Shown piece by piece: positions 46,977 through 54,535 of a DNA stretch of 60,413 bases. The first letter of the stretch is position 1. Every line of letters begins with the position of its first letter. The translations under genes and the position numbers were made by a program. Source of the stretch: an uncultured Lachnobacterium sp. GTDB taxonomy: Bacteria > Bacillota > Clostridia > Lachnospirales > Lachnospiraceae. The notes beneath the pieces are model-generated. The model was not told where the DNA came from, searched no databases, and was given only the letters and a program-made list of their open reading frames with translations. The stretch covers positions 1 through 60,413 of the forward strand of contig URYB01000001.1 of assembly GCA_900552085.1 (NCBI GenBank). Reading direction: 5' to 3'.

Positions 46977-47864
46977 TTACTGCTCCATAAATTGATCAAT
47001 TCCATTTGCAATTCCATCTACAATTTTATACTGATAATCTTCGGATGCCATCAGCGCATCTTCTGTCGGATTGGTCATATAGCCCATCTCAACAATCGTG
47101 ACCGGCACCTGGCACCAGTTGATTCCACTCATCGTATCGGTCTCCCACACGCGCTCCTTTTTGCAGCCGGTGGCACTGACCAGACAATCCAGAACATCAG
47201 CCGACAGCTCCTTACTCTGGCTGTACAATGCGCTGTTGTATGGATTGGAAGACGTCTGACAGATCGTCATCGCACCATTGGCAGAAGTATTCTCTGCCCC
47301 GTTCGCATGGATACGGATAAAAGCGTCTGCATTGGCCTCGTTTGCCATCTGTGCACGCTCCGCATTACTGATATTAACATCATTTGAGGTACGAATCATC
47401 AACACTTCATACCCTCTGCTTTCTAATTCTTTCTGTAATTTCAACGCCACCTGCAAAGTAAGCTGATACTCTGCCAGTCCACTGGTCTCACCGTGTGTTC
47501 CACCTGCAACTTTTGCCTTTTTCTCCGTTGCTCCCGGTCCCACCGGCTCCTTATCGGTATTCGCCGTCTTCTGATGTCCTGCATCAATCGCGATCAGATG
47601 CTTTGTCTGTGCATTATCCGCCGTCTCACTCTCTGTTTCTTCCGGAGTCTCTGTTTCGGCCTGTGTCTCAGTTTCTGTCTCGGTCGGGACTTGTGTTTCT
47701 GTCTCTATTTCAATCTGTGTATTTTCCTCTGTCTCTTCCTGGGAATCCTGAACTTCCACAGGAATATCCGCTTCCCGGGTTTTTGCGCCAAAGCCGCATC
47801 CCCCAAGAGATCCTGCCAGTATCGTTACACATAAAGTTGTCATCAAAAATTTCTTCATTTTCAA
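46977..47864 (-). CDS. lipoprotein N-acetylmuramoyl-L-alanine amidase
   Basis: A 295-residue surface amidase. The N-terminus (MKMKKFLMTTLCVTILAGSL) ends in the lipobox LGGC, followed by a long Glu/Thr spacer with repeated TETET units (residues 38-85). The Amidase_3 domain has IAIDAGHQ (zinc His), Glu in SGLAEYQLTLQVAL, FIRIHANGAENTSAN (zinc His) and the catalytic Glu in VPVTIVEMGYMTNPTEDAL. The best SD, AAGGAG, lies 10 bases before TTG 47864 and 16 before ATG 47858, so TTG is preferred slightly. It is the first gene of an operon with a coiled-coil protein and a two-component system. Confidence 0.88.
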   Translation of the reverse strand: MKMKKFLMTTLCVTILAGSLGGCGFGAKTREADIPVEVQDSQEETEENTQIEIETETQVPTETETETQAETETPEETESETADNAQTKHLIAIDAGHQKTANTDKEPVGPGATEKKAKVAGGTHGETSGLAEYQLTLQVALKLQKELESRGYEVLMIRTSNDVNISNAERAQMANEANADAFIRIHANGAENTSANGAMTICQTSSNPYNSALYSQSKELSADVLDCLVSATGCKKERVWETDTMSGINWCQVPVTIVEMGYMTNPTEDALMASEDYQYKIVDGIANGIDQFMEQ

Positions 47865-47896
47865 AATTTTCTTTCTCCTTAAATGCACTACAAATC

Positions 47897-47925
47897 ATTA
47901 TAACGAATGCATTCCCGATGTGCAA
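47897..47925 (-). promoter_or_regulatory. SigA promoter of the amidase-HK operon
   Basis: Minus-strand TTGCAC (47920-47925), 17-bp spacer, TATAAT (47897-47902), about 35 bp before the start and back-to-back with the plus-strand promoter at 47938. Confidence 0.8.
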
Positions 47926-47937
47926 GATAAGTTACTG

Positions 47938-47966
47938 TTGCGCATGGGGTTACCCGCACTTATAAT
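47938..47966 (+). promoter_or_regulatory. SigA promoter of the YjbR-MGMT gene
   Basis: TTGCGC (47938-47943), 17-bp spacer, TATAAT (47961-47966), 29 bp before ATG 47995. Confidence 0.82.
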
Positions 47967-47994
47967 AAAAATATATCGATTACAGGAGGCACTT

Positions 47995-48639
47995 ATGCGT
48001 ACAAGATCCGAAGCATTAACTTACGCACTTACATTTCCAGACACCTATCAGCAGGCGCCTTTTCACGATCCGAACTGGCAGCTTGTGCGGGTAAAAGGCA
48101 GTAAAAAAGCCTTTTTATGGACCTATGAGAAGGATGGTTTCATAAACCTGAATGTAAAAGTCTCCCCTGCATGGCGTGATTTTTGGAGAGATGCATTTGC
48201 GTCCGTCATACCGGGATGGCACCAGAATAAAGACAACTGGAATACCATCATTCTCGACGGCACCGTTCCGGATGATGCAATTAAAAATATGATTGCCGAC
48301 AGTTACGCGATCGTAACAGACAATCCTACCAGGCGGATCTATGAAGCGGTCAAACAGATACCGAAAGGAAAAGTTGCCACTTACAGTCAGATTGCTGAAC
48401 TCGCCGGAAATAAAAAGATGTGTCGTGCTGTCGGAAATGCATTACACAAAAACCCCGATCCATCCGAAATTCCCTGCTATCGCGTCGTAAATGCCAAAGG
48501 CGAATTATCCGGCGCATTTGCGTTTGGCGGAGCTGATGAACAGGCAAGCCGCCTCAGGGCAGATGGAAGCGAGGGTCTTAATGGTAAAGTCGATTTAAAA
48601 AAATATGCAGTTCACGTTGTCGACGGACAGCTGGAATAA
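47995..48639 (+). CDS. YjbR/MmcQ domain fused to an MGMT-like domain
   Basis: A 214-residue fusion. Residues 1-110 are a YjbR/MmcQ-type domain (RTRSEALTYALTFPDTYQQA, KKAFLWTYEKDGFINLNVKV, WRDFWRDAFASVIPGWHQNK). Residues 112-175 resemble the DNA-binding domain of O6-alkylguanine-DNA alkyltransferase (IYEAVKQIPKGKVATYSQIA, CRAVGNALHKNPDP, IPCYRVVNAKGEL). The active-site PCHRV reads PCYRV: the acceptor Cys is kept but the neighbouring His, which activates it, is Tyr. It may be an alkyltransferase with altered chemistry or a lesion-binding protein. ATG 47995 follows AGGAGG by 5 bases. Its stop is 1 bp from that of the convergent dnaK-like gene. Confidence 0.87.
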   Translation: MRTRSEALTYALTFPDTYQQAPFHDPNWQLVRVKGSKKAFLWTYEKDGFINLNVKVSPAWRDFWRDAFASVIPGWHQNKDNWNTIILDGTVPDDAIKNMIADSYAIVTDNPTRRIYEAVKQIPKGKVATYSQIAELAGNKKMCRAVGNALHKNPDPSEIPCYRVVNAKGELSGAFAFGGADEQASRLRADGSEGLNGKVDLKKYAVHVVDGQLE

Positions 48640-48640
48640 A

Positions 48641-50395
48641 TTACAGAATTTCTGCTGCAGCCGTACGAAGTTCTGCCGTGGCACGGCGGATCTCTGCGGA
48701 CTGCTCTTCTGTTACATTCCCTGGCTTGGTGTGGCTCACAAGTTTCTTCAGATAAGAAAGGCTGCTCTTGATCTGACGTTTTTTTGCCCCATCCATGCCT
48801 TTTTTCTTTTCTTTATAAACATTCTCTACCTGACGAATCAAGGTGTCGGCTTCACTCCGGCTGTCAATGTAAGCCTTACGCTGTCCGTCGGTCGCTTCAT
48901 ACTCTGCCGCCTCGCGGATGGCACGCTCGATCTCCGCATCGGAGAGATTGGAACTTGCGGTAATTGTGATTTCCTGATGTCTTCCGGTTCCCAAATCCTT
49001 TGCAGACACCTGCACAATTCCGTTTGCATCAATGTCAAATGTCACTTCAATCTGTGGCACCCCTGCCGGTGCAGCCTTAATTCCCCGCAACTGAAAACGT
49101 CCAAGTAATTTATTGTCTTTGGCAAACTGCCGCTCTCCCTGCAGAACTTTGATATCCACAGAAGTCTGGAAATTCGATGCAGTTGTAAACACTTTACTGT
49201 ACCTTGTCGGGATTGTTGTGTTACGCTCAATCAGTTTTGTGGATATTCCACCCATCGTTTCAATTGACAACGAAAGAGGAGTTACATCCATCAGAATGAT
49301 TTCTGCTGCGGAGGAACCTGCAACCAGTGCACCTCCCAACTTGCCACCCTGTACGGCTGCGCCTAAAGCTACACATTCGTCGGGATTTAAATTTCTCGAT
49401 GGTTCCCTTCCCGTAATTCTTGTAACTTCCTCGTATACGGATGGCATACGGGTAGATCCGCCGACCAGAAGAACCATACCAAGATCTGCTGCCGTAATTC
49501 CGGCATCACTTAACGCCTGCTGCACCGGACCTCGTGTACGCTCCACGAGGTCTCTTGTCAACTCATCAAATTTTGCCCGTGTGAGTGTCATTTCCATGTG
49601 CTTTGGTTCTCCTTTTACCGTAGTGATAAAAGGAAGATTGATACTGGTCGTTGAAGAGGACGATAATACTTTCTTTGCTTTTTCTGCTTCTTCCCGGACA
49701 CGCTGCATCGCGGTCGCATCTTTGCGCAGATCAATGCGTTGTGTATGAAGAAATTCCATTACAAGATAATCTGTAATGCGGGCGTCAAAGTCGTCACCTC
49801 CGAGATGATTATCTCCTGCTGTCGCAAGTACTTCGATAAGGTTGTCTCCAATCTCGATCACCGAGACATCAAATGTTCCTCCGCCAAGATCATACACAAG
49901 TATTTTCTGTGGCTGTCCATGGTCGAGTCCATATGCCAACGCCGCAGATGTCGGCTCATTGATAATACGCAGTACATTTAACCCTGCAATTCGTCCGGCA
50001 TCTTTTGTTGCCTGTCTCTGTGCATCGTTAAAATACGCCGGAACCGTAATGACTGCATCCGAAACCGTCTCTCCCAGATACTCTTCTGCATCCTTTTTCA
50101 GCTTTCGCAGAATCATGGAAGAAATTTCCTGTGGTGTATACTGTTTTCCATCAATCTTCGCACGATAATTGGTGCCCATCTCTCTCTTGATGGAGAAAAA
50201 GGTCCGGTCTACATTGACGGCCGCCTGACGCTTCGCCGTATCTCCTACCAGGCGTTCTCCATTTTTCGTAAATGCAACAACGGAAGGCGTCGTACGTGAG
50301 CCTTCCGCATTTGTGATCACAACCGGCTGGTCATTCTCCAGGACCGCAACACAGCTGTTTGTTGTTCCTAAATCTATTCCTATTACCTTACCCAA
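48641..50395 (-). CDS. DnaK/Hsp70-like chaperone, lone paralogue
   Basis: A 584-residue Hsp70. The ATPase domain has the phosphate motifs IGIDLGTTNSCVAVLEND, ILVYDLGGGTFDVSVIEIG and VLLVGGSTRMPSVYEEV. The substrate domain follows (DVTPLSLSIETMGGISTKLI). The C-terminal lid is shortened compared with the roughly 610-residue DnaK and lacks the terminal acidic tail. No grpE or dnaJ is nearby, so this is probably a second Hsp70 beside the main dnaK. Start: ATG 50410 lacks an RBS, but TTG 50395 lies 8 bases after GGAGG and gives the canonical (M)GKVIGIDLG. Confidence 0.93.
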   Translation of the reverse strand: MGKVIGIDLGTTNSCVAVLENDQPVVITNAEGSRTTPSVVAFTKNGERLVGDTAKRQAAVNVDRTFFSIKREMGTNYRAKIDGKQYTPQEISSMILRKLKKDAEEYLGETVSDAVITVPAYFNDAQRQATKDAGRIAGLNVLRIINEPTSAALAYGLDHGQPQKILVYDLGGGTFDVSVIEIGDNLIEVLATAGDNHLGGDDFDARITDYLVMEFLHTQRIDLRKDATAMQRVREEAEKAKKVLSSSSTTSINLPFITTVKGEPKHMEMTLTRAKFDELTRDLVERTRGPVQQALSDAGITAADLGMVLLVGGSTRMPSVYEEVTRITGREPSRNLNPDECVALGAAVQGGKLGGALVAGSSAAEIILMDVTPLSLSIETMGGISTKLIERNTTIPTRYSKVFTTASNFQTSVDIKVLQGERQFAKDNKLLGRFQLRGIKAAPAGVPQIEVTFDIDANGIVQVSAKDLGTGRHQEITITASSNLSDAEIERAIREAAEYEATDGQRKAYIDSRSEADTLIRQVENVYKEKKKGMDGAKKRQIKSSLSYLKKLVSHTKPGNVTEEQSAEIRRATAELRTAAAEIL

Positions 50396-50415
50396 GGCCG
50401 CTTCCTCCATTTCCT

Positions 50416-50440
50416 TGTACTTGCAGCCGCTGCAAGTACA
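50416..50440 (-). promoter_or_regulatory. perfect hairpin in the dnaK-like leader
   Basis: TGTACTTGCAG and CTGCAAGTACA form an 11-bp perfect stem with a 3-base loop in the 5' untranslated region, ending about 10 bases before the GGAGG. It could occlude ribosome access or be an operator palindrome. It is not the CIRCE sequence. Confidence 0.65.
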
Positions 50441-50455
50441 TTTATCCTATTAATA

Positions 50456-50484
50456 ACTGTAAGTCGGCAACCGTTTTGCGTCAA
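50456..50484 (-). promoter_or_regulatory. probable promoter of the dnaK-like gene
   Basis: Minus-strand TTGACG (50479-50484), 17-bp spacer, TACAGT (50456-50461). The -10 box is weak; TATTAA just downstream is an alternative. No SigB-type or CIRCE element was seen. Confidence 0.55.
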
Positions 50485-50546
50485 GGGATTCGGACAAGAT
50501 TTCATACATTGTTTATGCTTTTTAGTATCTATTTAGAACCTCGTGC

Positions 50547-51308
50547 CTAATACCCATAAATCTCATAGATTTCTTCCGTATAGACTCCTGGCTCTTTGTA
50601 TACAATCAGCGGTTTTTCCACCGTAAGGCGGGATTTTCCGCCATGAAGTCCCTCGATCAGAACCATGTTCGGCTCCTTATCCACATATGGATATACAAGG
50701 CGCATACGTTTCGGTTCGATGCGGTATTCCACCATTTTGCTGAAAATTTCTGCCAGGCGGAACGGGCGATGTACCATGTAAAAATGCCCGCCCTGCTTTA
50801 ACATCTTTGCACTTTCCCGCAATATGTCATCCAGACTGCAAAGTACTTCATGCCGCGCAATTGTCTTGGCATCCCGGTCATTCTTAATTCCGTGGTTTCC
50901 AATCATGTATGGTGGATTTGTCGTAATCACATCAAAAGAAGATGCCCCAAATATATTTGAAGCATCTTTGATATCTCCGGTTACAATGTCAATTTTGTCT
51001 TCCAGATGATTGTAAGCAACACTGCGTTCTGCCATATCCGCACTCTCAGGCTGAATTTCCAGCCCTGTAAAATGCTCTCCTGCTGTCTTTGCTTCCAGAA
51101 GGATTGGTATGATTCCCGTTCCTGTTCCAAGGTCCAGTGCCCGTTCTCCCCGCTTTACCTTTGCAAAGCCGGAAAGAAGCACAGCATCCATTCCAAAGCA
51201 GAATCTGCCGGGATCCTGAATAATGTGGTAACCATTTCTATGCAGTTCGTCCAGCCTCTCCTGGCTATGGATTGTCACTTCTGTTTTGTTCTCCACGGTT
51301 TGATCCAT
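50547..51308 (-). CDS. trmN6: tRNA1(Val) A37 N6-methyltransferase-like protein
   Basis: A 253-residue SAM methyltransferase of the YfiC/TrmN6 (YabB) group that methylates an adenine, in E. coli A37 of tRNA-Val1. Motifs: RFCFGMDAVLLSGF, the SAM site ALDLGTGTGIIPILL and the catalytic NPPY in VITTNPPYMIGNHG. The frame is open a further 99 codons upstream, but that part is the shadow of the low-complexity tail of ricT. ATG 51308 gives the family N-terminus (TIHSQERLDELHRNGYHIIQ) and overlaps ricT by 44 bp. Position matches yabB of Bacillus. Confidence 0.9.
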   Translation of the reverse strand: MDQTVENKTEVTIHSQERLDELHRNGYHIIQDPGRFCFGMDAVLLSGFAKVKRGERALDLGTGTGIIPILLEAKTAGEHFTGLEIQPESADMAERSVAYNHLEDKIDIVTGDIKDASNIFGASSFDVITTNPPYMIGNHGIKNDRDAKTIARHEVLCSLDDILRESAKMLKQGGHFYMVHRPFRLAEIFSKMVEYRIEPKRMRLVYPYVDKEPNMVLIEGLHGGKSRLTVEKPLIVYKEPGVYTEEIYEIYGY

Positions 51309-52470
51309 CCTGATTATTTCTTCTGTCGTAATTTCGACGGTAGCGTCCGTTGTTTCTGTATCGGTTCTGTTCGTTGCGTTCTCCCTGATTTCCACGATCG
51401 TTGGAACGTTCAAAATCATTTCTTCGATCCCGGTTGTTCTGTCTTCTGTCTTCCCGTTCTCCTCGACTATTCTGGTTGTAACGGTCCCCACGATTATTCT
51501 GATTATAACGGTTTCCACGGTTCTGATTATCCCGCTGCTGATAATTATTGCGTGCCTGGCGCTCCGGTTTTTCTTCCTCTGCTGTCTCCGTTCCGCTATC
51601 TTCAAGGCCTTCCAATTCTTTTAATTCTTCTTCTGTCACTTTCACATCCTTACGACGCTTTGGTGTGAACTGCAGGTCATCCACCGGATACTCGATCAGT
51701 TCTTTTTCTTCGCCATTGTCCACGATGACTTTTACCAGCTGACGCAGCACATTAATACTCTGTACTTCACCTTTCATTCCACCCGGAGTCATCACATAAT
51801 CTCCTACCAGCGGCAGACGGCTGTTCAGATATTCATAGGTGTCCTGCTCGTTTTTCAGACAACACATCAGACGTCCGCAGACACCCGAAATTTTGGTCGG
51901 GTTCAATGAAAGATTCTGTTCCTTTGCCATCTTGATTGATACTGGGACAAAATCTGTAAGATATGATTTGCAGCAAAGCTCTCTTCCACAGATACCGATT
52001 CCTCCCAGCATCTTTGTCTCATCACGCACGCCAATCTGGCGCAGCTCAATGCGTGTGCGGAATACGGATGCCAGATCTTTAACAAGTTCACGGAAGTCAA
52101 TTCTTCCATCTGCGGTAAAGTAGAACAGAAGCTTATTATTGTCAAACGTATATTCTGCCGCTACAAGCTTCATTTCCAATCCGTGTTTTGCGATCTTTTC
52201 TTTGCAGATCACATAGGCTTCTGCCTCTTTTTCTTTGTTACGCTCCATGACTTTTTCATCTTCGTCCGTTGCAACACGGATAACCGGTTTCAAAGGCTGA
52301 ATCACCTTGTCATCCTCCACTTCCTTCGGTGGAATCAGAACCGTTCCCATCTCTACTCCACGGGCGGTCTCTACGATTACATGCATGGCTGTCTCCAGAT
52401 CATAATCGAGTGGATCAAAATAATATATTTTTCCAGCTCTCTGGAAACGGATTCCTACTACTTTTATCAT
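51265..52470 (-). CDS. ricT: RicT/YaaT-like PSP1 domain protein with Arg/Asn-rich tail
   Basis: Residues 1-275 are the PSP1/RicT core, in Bacillus a subunit of the Ric complex that acts in RNA maturation and biofilm control and binds [4Fe-4S] clusters. The cysteine set is present: GGIGICGRELCCKSYLTDF and ISGVCGRLMCCLKNEQ. Residues 300-401 are unusual: an Arg/Asn/Gly/Asp-rich low-complexity tail with repeated NNRGDRYNQN-like units, resembling RNA-binding RG boxes. The whole protein has 401 residues against about 275 in Bacillus YaaT. It follows holB by 1 bp. The tail is translated over the start of trmN6. Confidence 0.92.
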   Translation of the reverse strand: MIKVVGIRFQRAGKIYYFDPLDYDLETAMHVIVETARGVEMGTVLIPPKEVEDDKVIQPLKPVIRVATDEDEKVMERNKEKEAEAYVICKEKIAKHGLEMKLVAAEYTFDNNKLLFYFTADGRIDFRELVKDLASVFRTRIELRQIGVRDETKMLGGIGICGRELCCKSYLTDFVPVSIKMAKEQNLSLNPTKISGVCGRLMCCLKNEQDTYEYLNSRLPLVGDYVMTPGGMKGEVQSINVLRQLVKVIVDNGEEKELIEYPVDDLQFTPKRRKDVKVTEEELKELEGLEDSGTETAEEEKPERQARNNYQQRDNQNRGNRYNQNNRGDRYNQNSRGEREDRRQNNRDRRNDFERSNDRGNQGERNEQNRYRNNGRYRRNYDRRNNQDGSNRGEQNRSDNP

Positions 52471-52471
52471 T

Positions 52472-53461
52472 TTAATTCTCCTTAATCGTCAATAGTAGCA
52501 GCTCAATGACCAAATCGAAATTTACATTCGCATTCAAGCGGATTTTTGCTTTTTCAAGCGCTTCCAGAATGATCTCGATTCCCTGATAGGAACGCTTCGC
52601 TGCCTGTTTCTTTATGTCATAAACCTCATCTTTGAAAATAAGGCCATCTACATCGTTCGTTGCTTTCAGATACAATACATCACGGAACCAGATCATCATA
52701 AGATCAAAATAATCATTTACGCTCAGTTTGTATTCTGCGATCTGTTTTACCGCACCGGTCATCTCGTAGAGGTCGATATCCTCCAGCCGCTTCATTAGCT
52801 GCAGCACCGATGCCTTCAATTCACCAAATTCTTCGGAAGAGGCAAGCTGAATGGCTTTTCCGACATTTCCCTGTGAAAAAGCCGCGCAGATATCCGCCTG
52901 ATAATCCGGAATCTGATAATGTTTCATAAGATATTCTTTTATTCTATCTTCCTTCACCGCCTTTAAATTTAAGGTAATGCAACGGGAAAGAATGGTCTGC
53001 AGAAAACTGTCTGCATTCGTTGTCAAAAGCAGGATGATCGCATATGCCGGCGGCTCTTCGATTGTCTTGAGCAATGCATTCTGCGCCTGCTGGTTCATTT
53101 TCTGTGCCTCATCTACAATATAAACTTTGTAGCGGCTGCTGTATGGTTTGATATCTATATCGTTGTTGATCTGTGTTCGTATGTCATCTACACCAATCGT
53201 ATTTGGCTTCTCATGTGACACATAGATAATGTCCGGCTGATTGTGATCCGCCGCCTGCCTGCAGGAACGACATTCCAGACATGGTCGCTTTCCCTCTCCC
53301 TCGCACTGCAGTGCCATGGCAAACGCCTCCGCGAGCATCATTTTTCCGGATGCTTCCGGCCCATTAAAAATATACGCATGGGACACTTTATCTTCTTCAA
53401 TTGCATTCTGCAGATGCGCGATGATCTGCTCATGTCCTAAAATATCATGAAAACCTGCCAT
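52472..53461 (-). CDS. holB: DNA polymerase III delta' subunit
   Basis: Part of the clamp loader that places the beta clamp at primed DNA. The 329 residues show an AAA+ fold with P-loop-like FNGPEASGKMMLAEAFA, the four-cysteine zinc module CEGEGKRPCLECRSCR, Walker B region YKVYIVDEAQKMNQQAQNAL and the SRC motif in TILSRCITLNL. The P-loop has an unusual Ser-Gly-Lys-Met-Met ending, in keeping with delta' often not binding ATP. It belongs to the conserved yaaR-holB-yaaT order. No tmk precedes it. Confidence 0.93.
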   Translation of the reverse strand: MAGFHDILGHEQIIAHLQNAIEEDKVSHAYIFNGPEASGKMMLAEAFAMALQCEGEGKRPCLECRSCRQAADHNQPDIIYVSHEKPNTIGVDDIRTQINNDIDIKPYSSRYKVYIVDEAQKMNQQAQNALLKTIEEPPAYAIILLLTTNADSFLQTILSRCITLNLKAVKEDRIKEYLMKHYQIPDYQADICAAFSQGNVGKAIQLASSEEFGELKASVLQLMKRLEDIDLYEMTGAVKQIAEYKLSVNDYFDLMMIWFRDVLYLKATNDVDGLIFKDEVYDIKKQAAKRSYQGIEIILEALEKAKIRLNANVNFDLVIELLLLTIKEN

Positions 53462-53474
53462 TTTATAACCTCCG

Positions 53475-53915
53475 TTATGTCAGAATATCAAGAAGCAATC
53501 CCTTGATCTCTCCAATACGGTCAAGAATTGCGATATGATCCTTTTCATCTTCTACCAGCTCACTGGCCAGCTCATCGAGATTCTTATCGATCAGCCGGAT
53601 GATTCCGTATACACGGTGTCTTCCCCTGCGATCCAGGAAATTCTCACGCGAAAATTTGTGGGAACGATAGACCACTTCATTGAGAAAATCCTTCACCAGT
53701 CCGCGGTATTTTTTCATATCACGGATATCCATATGCTGTGCAATGCGATTGCCCTGCGCAGTAATATCGTTTAACAACGCATCCACTTTTGCCTGCAGAT
53801 CCGCATCCGTGATAGCACTTGCCAGCGTAAACTTAAAGGATCCATCCCCTTCCACTGTCTTTGCCGCTTCCGGCACCTGACTGATCTGACTGATATCGTT
53901 TACTTTCATCTCCAT
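53475..53915 (-). CDS. YaaR-like DUF327 protein
   Basis: A 146-residue soluble helical protein of the YaaR/DUF327 family, encoded before holB in many Firmicutes. Conserved-looking stretches include VDALLNDITAQGNRIAQHMD, YRGLVKDFLNEVVYRSHKFS and YGIIRLIDKNLDELASELV. Function unknown in any organism to my knowledge. ATG 53915 follows GAGAGG by 7 bases; the extension to 53930 would overlap the upstream kinase gene. Spacing to holB is 13 bp. Confidence 0.88.
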   Translation of the reverse strand: MEMKVNDISQISQVPEAAKTVEGDGSFKFTLASAITDADLQAKVDALLNDITAQGNRIAQHMDIRDMKKYRGLVKDFLNEVVYRSHKFSRENFLDRRGRHRVYGIIRLIDKNLDELASELVEDEKDHIAILDRIGEIKGLLLDILT

Positions 53916-53926
53916 AGGGAAACCTC

Positions 53927-54520
53927 TCAATCTGCAGCAATGTCGCTTCGGATATACGAAGCAACTTCCTGCACCGTCGTGTCAAAATCTTCATTCACAA
54001 AACGGGTCTCTACCCCTGCTTTTTTGAGCTTTTCTTCTGAGAAATCCGCTGCATCCGCAAGAAAACGCCGACACATTTCTTCGTATTTCGGTGTCCCCTG
54101 CCTGCGCTCTCTCTCGATGGCACGCATCAGTCGTTGTCCATCCTCCACTTCAATGTATATCGGAACAACTTTGTCCGCACCAAAATAGCTGCGCATTTTC
54201 TCATAACCTTCCAATGTCACAATATACAGATAATTCTGCGTGGCAAGATCAATATGCTCGTCTGCCACCGTAAAATATTTCCAGATTCCGTATACCGTAT
54301 CATAGGCGCGAAGTTCTATAATTCTATGTGCTTTTTCCAGCTCCTCCACCCTGGTCTCATCGCAGAAATGATATTCTCTTCCCTCGATTTCTCCCTGACG
54401 GATCGGCCGTGTCGTATAAGGAACAATCGGCAAAAGCTCCGGTTCCTGCTTCATAACTTCATGGTAAATGCTGTCTTTTCCTGATGCACTTTTTCCCATG
54501 ACACAATAAATCCGGCCCAT
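53927..54520 (-). CDS. guanylate-kinase-like nucleotide kinase
   Basis: A 197-residue P-loop kinase. It has MGKSASGKDSIYHEVMKQ (Walker A), the GMP-binding TTRPIRQGEIEGREYHF and the lid segment RAIERERRQGTPKYEEMCRR, so GMP kinase activity is plausible. The gene sits where thymidylate kinase (tmk) lies in Bacillus. It is more divergent than a housekeeping Gmk, so it may be a second guanylate kinase or act on another nucleotide. It starts 15 bp after the true end of the decarboxylase frame, and SD AGGAG is present. The cluster suggests a tie to DNA metabolism (inference). Confidence 0.85.
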   Translation of the reverse strand: MGRIYCVMGKSASGKDSIYHEVMKQEPELLPIVPYTTRPIRQGEIEGREYHFCDETRVEELEKAHRIIELRAYDTVYGIWKYFTVADEHIDLATQNYLYIVTLEGYEKMRSYFGADKVVPIYIEVEDGQRLMRAIERERRQGTPKYEEMCRRFLADAADFSEEKLKKAGVETRFVNEDFDTTVQEVASYIRSDIAAD

Positions 54521-54535
54521 TTTTTCTCCTCTATT

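Noticed and set aside
50396..50546. CIRCE/HrcA operator upstream of the dnaK-like gene
   Set aside because: The palindrome TGTACTTGCAG/CTGCAAGTACA does not match the CIRCE half-site TTAGCACTC, and its spacer is 3 rather than 9 bases.
51309..51605. N-terminal 99-codon extension of trmN6
   Set aside because: Composition (repeated Thr/Glu/Ile) is just the out-of-frame reading of the low-complexity RicT tail, and TrmN6 proteins start near 51308.
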